Shown in pieces: positions 23,113-26,708 of a stretch of DNA of 26,708 nucleotides. The position numbers and the translations under genes were made by a program. Source of the stretch: an uncultured Prevotella sp. (lineage in GTDB: Bacteria > Bacteroidota > Bacteroidia > Bacteroidales > Bacteroidaceae); assembly GCA_900557035.1 (NCBI GenBank), contig USRA01000025.1, positions 1 to 26,708 on the forward strand, read 5' to 3'. The number at the start of each line of letters is the position of its first letter. Within the stretch, counting starts at the first letter, position 1. The notes below the pieces were generated by a model. The model was not told the DNA's origin. It did no database searches and was given only the letters and a program-made list of their open reading frames with translations.

Positions 23113-23646
23113 TCATTCTTTCGTCTTGTGTTTTGCAAGAAATTTGGCCACTCCCTGTCTTATTGATTCTAATCCGAACTCTTCGGGATGGAGGTTGCTG
23201 AGAGGAATCCAGTATGACTCCTCGGCATCGTCCATCGCCTCCACATGAGAGAGGTCTTTCACCTTTACCACATAGAACATATCAAGGGTATGAACCAGAA
23301 AGTCGGAATAGAGATAGAGGTTAGGGATGCTGAACTGATAGTTTGCCCCGATTACCTCCAAACCCGTTTCTTCCTTTACTTCTCTAGCCACGCCTTCTTC
23401 ACCGGTTTCATCCATATCTACGAATCCGCCTGGCAAGTCGAGGGTGCCTTTGGCTGGCTCGTTTTTTCTGCGAACCACCAGAAGTTCTTCTTTCTCGTTG
23501 AGAATGAAGGCTACTGTGGCGCTGCTGGGATTCAGGTAATAGGTGAATCCGCAGTCCTTGCATTTTTTACTCTTGAAGTTGTTGATCTCGAAATGTTGAG
23601 ACCCGCAAACAGGGCAAAACTTGAATTTGTCTAAAACGTGACTCAT
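23113..23646 (-). CDS. Nudix hydrolase with N-terminal zinc ribbon
   Basis: A 177-residue protein from the ATG at 23644-23646. An earlier in-frame ATG at 23683-23685 lies inside the hairpin that ends the upstream gene, so it is unlikely. The N-terminus is a four-Cys zinc ribbon (CPVCG and CKDCG, about 18 residues apart). The Nudix box is complete: GGFVDMDETG then EEGVAREVKEETGLEV, matching Gx5Ex7REUxEExGU. The family hydrolyses nucleoside diphosphate derivatives such as NADH or ADP-ribose, with Mg held by the REUxEE glutamates. The zinc ribbon recalls NudC, but the protein is shorter, and the substrate is not determined. It stands alone 106 bases from topA. Confidence 0.88.
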   Translation of the reverse strand: MSHVLDKFKFCPVCGSQHFEINNFKSKKCKDCGFTYYLNPSSATVAFILNEKEELLVVRRKNEPAKGTLDLPGGFVDMDETGEEGVAREVKEETGLEVIGANYQFSIPNLYLYSDFLVHTLDMFYVVKVKDLSHVEAMDDAEESYWIPLSNLHPEEFGLESIRQGVAKFLAKHKTKE

Positions 23647-23662
23647 AATATATATATTAAAG

Positions 23663-23699
23663 AGCGGTCGGTCTTTGGATTTCACAAAGATCGACCGCT
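23663..23699 (-). terminator. Hairpin terminator after the acetylesterase gene
   Basis: The arms AGCGGTCGGTCTTTG (23663-23677) and CAAAGATCGACCGCT (23685-23699) pair over 15 bases with one mismatch and a 7-base loop. On the minus strand it lies 10 bases after the esterase stop and is followed by CTTTAA. It overlaps the -7 region expected for the Nudix gene (GATCTTTG), so it may have a second role. Confidence 0.75.
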
Positions 23700-23709
23700 A
23701 TGTTATTAA

Positions 23710-25164
23710 TTACCAATTGTCTGTTCGGAATGGGAAGAGAGGCAGACCGCCTGCATTCGCCATATTGCCGAGCTGGAAGTTACGGAAGCAGTAGCGCAGA
23801 GCTACCGGCTTCTTGACTTCAGGGCTGGTTACGACGATGCACTCGTTCCATCCGTCGTTGCCTTCCTGCCAGAAATGCTTGGCTGTGGCAGGATGGAACA
23901 CCTTGTCTTCGCCGGCTACTTCGAAGCCCTTGATGCCTTCAAAGCGGTTATAGGCTCCGTAGGTGTTGTCGAAGTGAACCTTCACAGTGTCGCCAACAAT
24001 CTTCATCTCCTTAAAAGTCATACTCTCGCAGAAGAGTCCCTTCATACCGTAGGTCTTGCTGAGTGCCTGAAGAGCCAGACGCTCACCTACAGGCTGCTTC
24101 TGGCATGGGTGAATCTGCTCTACCTCGTATGGATAAACCAGATCTTCGGTGCAGACGATGCCACTGTTCGGGATGATCTTGGCTGCATTAAACTGCTGCT
24201 CGCGAAGTCTTGGACCTGCATCACCATTCACATCGCCATTATGATAAGGTGCAATCTGCACGAAATAGAATGGCAGTTCGCCCTGCTTGAAGTCTCTGCG
24301 CCACTGGGCTACGAGGTCGGCAAGACGCTGTGTGTATTGACCTGCCGGGTCGCCCACGTTGGAACAGCCTTGATAGAAGAGGATTCCCTTCACGCTATAG
24401 TTGAGGATAGGATGGAAGGTTCCGTTGCCCCAGAGAAGAGGGTAGAGGAAGTCCCACTTGAACTTAGGATTCTTCGTCATCTTGAGAGAGTCGAGGTCTT
24501 CTTTCGTGTTCTTTTTCAGATAGTCACGATCGAGCCAGCTTTCTACACGGCTTCCGCCCTTGTTTGCCATCACCAGTCCCACTGGTACGTCGAGCGCCTT
24601 GTTGACTACCTGTGCAAAGAAATATCCGGTGGCAGATGCATCGCCCACGGTTTCCGGATTAATCTCCTTCCATTCGCAGTTGGCGTCATCGAGCGGCTTG
24701 CTGCTCATCACGCTAGGAATCTTTACGTAGTGTACACCTTTATATTGGTTGGCTTCCAATACAGCCTTGTTGTAGCCTTCTATAGGGCAGTTGCCGAAAC
24801 CTTTCACCGGCATCTCCATGTTGCTCTGTCCGGCGCAGACCCATACTTCACCAGCCAGTACATTATTGAGGGTAGTCTTTTCGCCATCATCGAAGGTAAT
24901 GGAGAGTGGAGTGTAGCTAGCCTTTGGAGTCTGTACCTTGACAGCCCACTTGCCATCCTTTCCGGTCTTTGCAGAATATTTCTGCTGCGACCATGAGGTG
25001 CTTACCTCTACCAGGGTACCAGGTTTGTCCCAACCCCAGAGATTGGCTTCTGAATCTTGTTGGATAATCATGTTGTCACCCAGGATGTGTGGCAACTTTA
25101 CTTTAGCGTTTGCTCCTGCTGTTACGAGAGCCAATGCTGCGAAAGCTAAAAGTTTCTTGTTCAT
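23710..25164 (-). CDS. SGNH sialate O-acetylesterase-type enzyme
   Basis: The protein has 484 residues with a signal peptide (KLLAFAALALVTAGANA, cleaved near residue 20). A short beta domain (LPHILGDNMIIQQ) precedes the SGNH hydrolase core. Block I is VWVCAGQSNMEMP with nucleophile Ser114; VMANKGGSRVESW and ILFYQGCSNVGD match later blocks, and IHPCQKQPVGERLAL carries the catalytic His. The usual DxxH acidic residue is Gln in EQIHP, and the YQGESN Glu is Cys; I recall similar variants in Bacteroidota homologues. The family removes acetyl groups from sialic acids or plant glycans, here in the periplasm. It lies 120 bases after the thioredoxin-like gene and is followed by a strong hairpin. The exact substrate is unknown. 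Confidence 0.88.
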   Translation of the reverse strand: MNKKLLAFAALALVTAGANAKVKLPHILGDNMIIQQDSEANLWGWDKPGTLVEVSTSWSQQKYSAKTGKDGKWAVKVQTPKASYTPLSITFDDGEKTTLNNVLAGEVWVCAGQSNMEMPVKGFGNCPIEGYNKAVLEANQYKGVHYVKIPSVMSSKPLDDANCEWKEINPETVGDASATGYFFAQVVNKALDVPVGLVMANKGGSRVESWLDRDYLKKNTKEDLDSLKMTKNPKFKWDFLYPLLWGNGTFHPILNYSVKGILFYQGCSNVGDPAGQYTQRLADLVAQWRRDFKQGELPFYFVQIAPYHNGDVNGDAGPRLREQQFNAAKIIPNSGIVCTEDLVYPYEVEQIHPCQKQPVGERLALQALSKTYGMKGLFCESMTFKEMKIVGDTVKVHFDNTYGAYNRFEGIKGFEVAGEDKVFHPATAKHFWQEGNDGWNECIVVTSPEVKKPVALRYCFRNFQLGNMANAGGLPLFPFRTDNW

Positions 25165-25228
25165 TTTTTAGTGCTTAAAATTTATTGTTGCTGTTAATCT
25201 ATTGTAGCTCGTATTGGATGATAGGAGC

Positions 25229-25258
25229 CGGAAGTCTGGAGAAAAGTCCAGACTTCCG
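25229..25258 (-). terminator. Hairpin between the thioredoxin-like and acetylesterase genes
   Basis: A perfect 12-bp stem (CGGAAGTCTGGA / TCCAGACTTCCG) with a 6-base loop lies 26 bases after the stop at 25285. No T-run follows. It probably ends the upstream transcript. Confidence 0.65.
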
Positions 25259-25284
25259 ACTTGTCTGTTGTATGAAAGCTCGTA

Positions 25285-26463
25285 TTAAAGAAGGTTCTTG
25301 ATGGCTGCATCAATGTCCTTGATCTGTATGTCGCGGGCTCTCAGAGTATTGCTTCTGTCGATGAGGAAGAAGGTAGGGATGCTCTGCACGTTGTAGAGCT
25401 GGAGACTTGTTCCCTGAATGCCGTTCTCTTCACGTACGCAGATCCATGGAAGGGCAGCGGTAGATGTTTTCCAGAAGTGTTCATCTGGATCTACGGAAAC
25501 CTGATAGATTTCCAGTCCGGCAGCATGATATTTGTTGTAAAGCTCACGGAGCATCATAATGCGCTTGGTGCTCTCGTTGCTGGCGAAGATATGGAAATCG
25601 AGCAATACCACCTTGCCGGTGAGATCAGAGAGGCGGCGAACCTGTCCCTTGTTGTCCTGCAGGGCAATTTCGATGCATCCGTTCACGCTCACCTTGCTTG
25701 CCTCAATCTGCTGCTGTGCACGCTGTCTGTCGATGATGCGGATATCCTTCATACCCTCGATGGCGATGTTGTGCAGGTTCTTGCCACGCTCTGCGCCTGG
25801 ATAGTAAGTATCCCAGCTTGTAGCTACGGCAGCGAATACTTTCACGTCATCCTTGTTGTTGCGAGGGTTGAAGATGAGTGAGTTGGTGTTGCCCAACTGG
25901 ATAGTCTGGAAGAGTGCATAGTAAGAGGAAGCCTTCATCGGCTCCTTGAAGATGTAGTTGGTCTTTACATCCTGCTTGTATGCAGCCAGCATGCGAGCCA
26001 CGATGACATCCATGGAATCTACCCCGATGTTAGGGCTCTTGATGATGCCATTGATGTTGCTCTGCAGAGTCATCTGCTTGAGCGAAAGTTCCTTGATCTT
26101 GCTGCAGTTCTCAGAGCCTTCCACCTCGTACTTGTAGCTCATCTGAGGATAAGCTGCCTTCACGTTGACGGTCTCGGTTGAGTCGATACTGAGGTTGATG
26201 CTCTGGTTGGCAATGCGGAGACGGTAGAATTCAGGAGTGATGCTGTCCATCGCATTCTCTTCGAAAGCGAAGGAGCCGTCTTCACCCAGTTTCACCGAGT
26301 CGATCTTCACCGGACCATTCAGACTGAGGTTCTCCAGGTAGAGCATAGAGTCCTGAGCCTCGGTAATATTACCGTTGATATGAAATTTCTTGTTGTTACA
26401 AGAAGTGAGAGCCAGCGCAGCTACCATAATCACTGCCGCTGAATAGATTCTAGATATCTTCAT
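25285..26463 (-). CDS. Thioredoxin-fold lipoprotein (DUF4369-like), redox-inactive
   Basis: A 392-residue lipoprotein: signal VIMVAALALTSC puts Cys22 at the lipobox. The N-terminal half (30-120, FHINGNITEAQDSMLYLENL, SVKLGEDGSFAFEE) resembles the DUF4369 domain found in Bacteroidota. The C-terminal part (about 265-392) is a TlpA/AhpC-type thioredoxin fold with VVLLDFHIFAS, VSVDPDEHFW and a cis-Pro region SIPTFFLIDR. The active-site CxxC is Ser295-Asn-Glu-Ser298, so disulfide exchange chemistry is not expected. It is anchored in the envelope and may act as a binding or scaffold protein, which is inference. It has its own TAnnTTTG promoter. Confidence 0.85.
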   Translation of the reverse strand: MKISRIYSAAVIMVAALALTSCNNKKFHINGNITEAQDSMLYLENLSLNGPVKIDSVKLGEDGSFAFEENAMDSITPEFYRLRIANQSINLSIDSTETVNVKAAYPQMSYKYEVEGSENCSKIKELSLKQMTLQSNINGIIKSPNIGVDSMDVIVARMLAAYKQDVKTNYIFKEPMKASSYYALFQTIQLGNTNSLIFNPRNNKDDVKVFAAVATSWDTYYPGAERGKNLHNIAIEGMKDIRIIDRQRAQQQIEASKVSVNGCIEIALQDNKGQVRRLSDLTGKVVLLDFHIFASNESTKRIMMLRELYNKYHAAGLEIYQVSVDPDEHFWKTSTAALPWICVREENGIQGTSLQLYNVQSIPTFFLIDRSNTLRARDIQIKDIDAAIKNLL

Positions 26464-26494
26464 GAATTTTAGTATTTTGCGAAATTATCGACTG

Positions 26495-26502
26495 CAAAGG
26501 TA
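26495..26502 (-). promoter_or_regulatory. -7 promoter element of the thioredoxin-fold lipoprotein gene
   Basis: TACCTTTG on the minus strand matches TAnnTTTG, 31 bases upstream of the start codon. Confidence 0.6.
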
Positions 26503-26598
26503 GTAATAAAATCGGGAATAATGCACCTTAGATAGATAAAATTATTAAAAAAGTAGAAAATAGTTGCCCAAATATTCGTTTATTAATTATTAAAGAGG

Positions 26599-26606
26599 TA
26601 TCTTTG
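26599..26606 (+). promoter_or_regulatory. -7 promoter element of the pnp-like gene
   Basis: TATCTTTG matches TAnnTTTG and is followed by CAC. It lies 51 bases before the ATG at 26658, in the gap between divergent genes. Confidence 0.6.
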
Positions 26607-26657
26607 CACCGTTTTAGATATTAGATGTTAGACAAAACAATAAGTTTTAATAATTAG

Positions 26658-26708
26658 ATGAACGTAATTACAAAAAGTGTTCAGTTGCCTGATGGAAGAA
26701 CCATCACA
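26658..26708 (+). CDS. pnp: Start of a probable polyribonucleotide nucleotidyltransferase, 3'-truncated
   Basis: Only 17 codons fall in the window, reading MNVITKSVQLPDGRTIT. Beginnings of this kind (a short beta strand then L-x-DGRTIT) are typical of PNPase in Bacteroidota, where an ETGKLAKQADG segment would follow. PNPase degrades RNA 3' to 5' with phosphate. The call rests on recall of that family start plus a good upstream promoter. Confidence 0.55.
   Translation, partial: MNVITKSVQLPDGRTIT

Noticed and set aside
23875..24996. Plus-strand open frame of 373 codons opposite the acetylesterase
   Set aside because: The minus-strand gene has a signal peptide and SGNH motifs; this frame has none.
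25206..25286. Direct repeat AGCTCGTATT flanking the hairpin after the thioredoxin-like gene as a target-site duplication
   Set aside because: There is no insertion element between the copies, and one copy overlaps the stop codon; ten bases can match by chance.

Overview
The window looks like a chromosomal segment of a gut Bacteroidota, most likely Prevotella/Segatella (S. copri-like). The signs are a hybrid two-component system next to glycan-degrading enzymes, Bacteroidota-type promoters with the -7 element TAnnTTTG, little or no Shine-Dalgarno signal, and many secreted enzymes with Sec or lipoprotein signals. The species call is inference; no rRNA or other marker settles it.

Left part (1-13195, + strand): a polysaccharide-utilisation-type region. 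It opens with the 3' part of a hybrid two-component system (HTCS), then an ECF sigma factor and a PPM/PP2C-type phosphatase, each with its own recognisable promoter. A run of enzyme genes follows: a heparinase II/III-like polysaccharide lyase broken by an in-frame TAG, a GH97 glycosidase, an unassigned secreted alpha/beta-hydrolase and a GH2 beta-galactosidase, closed by a strong terminator. Together these suggest stepwise cleavage of a uronic-acid- and galactose-containing glycan. No SusC/SusD pair is visible and may lie upstream.

Middle (13196-16275): a minus-strand DUF234-type AAA ATPase with a PD-(D/E)XK-like C-terminus, with a 27-bp near-perfect inverted repeat over its promoter. A divergent + strand GH88-type unsaturated glucuronyl hydrolase follows; it would fit the lyase chemistry of the left part.

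Right part (16276-26463, all - strand): mostly housekeeping. In transcription order: a thioredoxin-fold lipoprotein whose CxxC is SxxS; an SGNH sialate O-acetylesterase-type enzyme; a Nudix hydrolase with a zinc ribbon; topA-aroK (1 nt apart); speA-argB; and an ECF sigma factor overlapping a single-TM anti-sigma-like gene, with an ECF-type promoter in front. The window ends inside the first codons of a + strand gene that reads like pnp.

Most notable: the amber-interrupted lyase, a cluster of palindromes between the lyase and GH97 genes, the inverted repeat at the ATPase promoter, a repeated TTGGTnC motif upstream of the first sigma factor, and the Cys-less thioredoxin-like lipoprotein. I found no convincing wholly new system. 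No intergenic gap exceeds 300 bases, and I saw no tRNA, rRNA, CRISPR array or insertion sequence.
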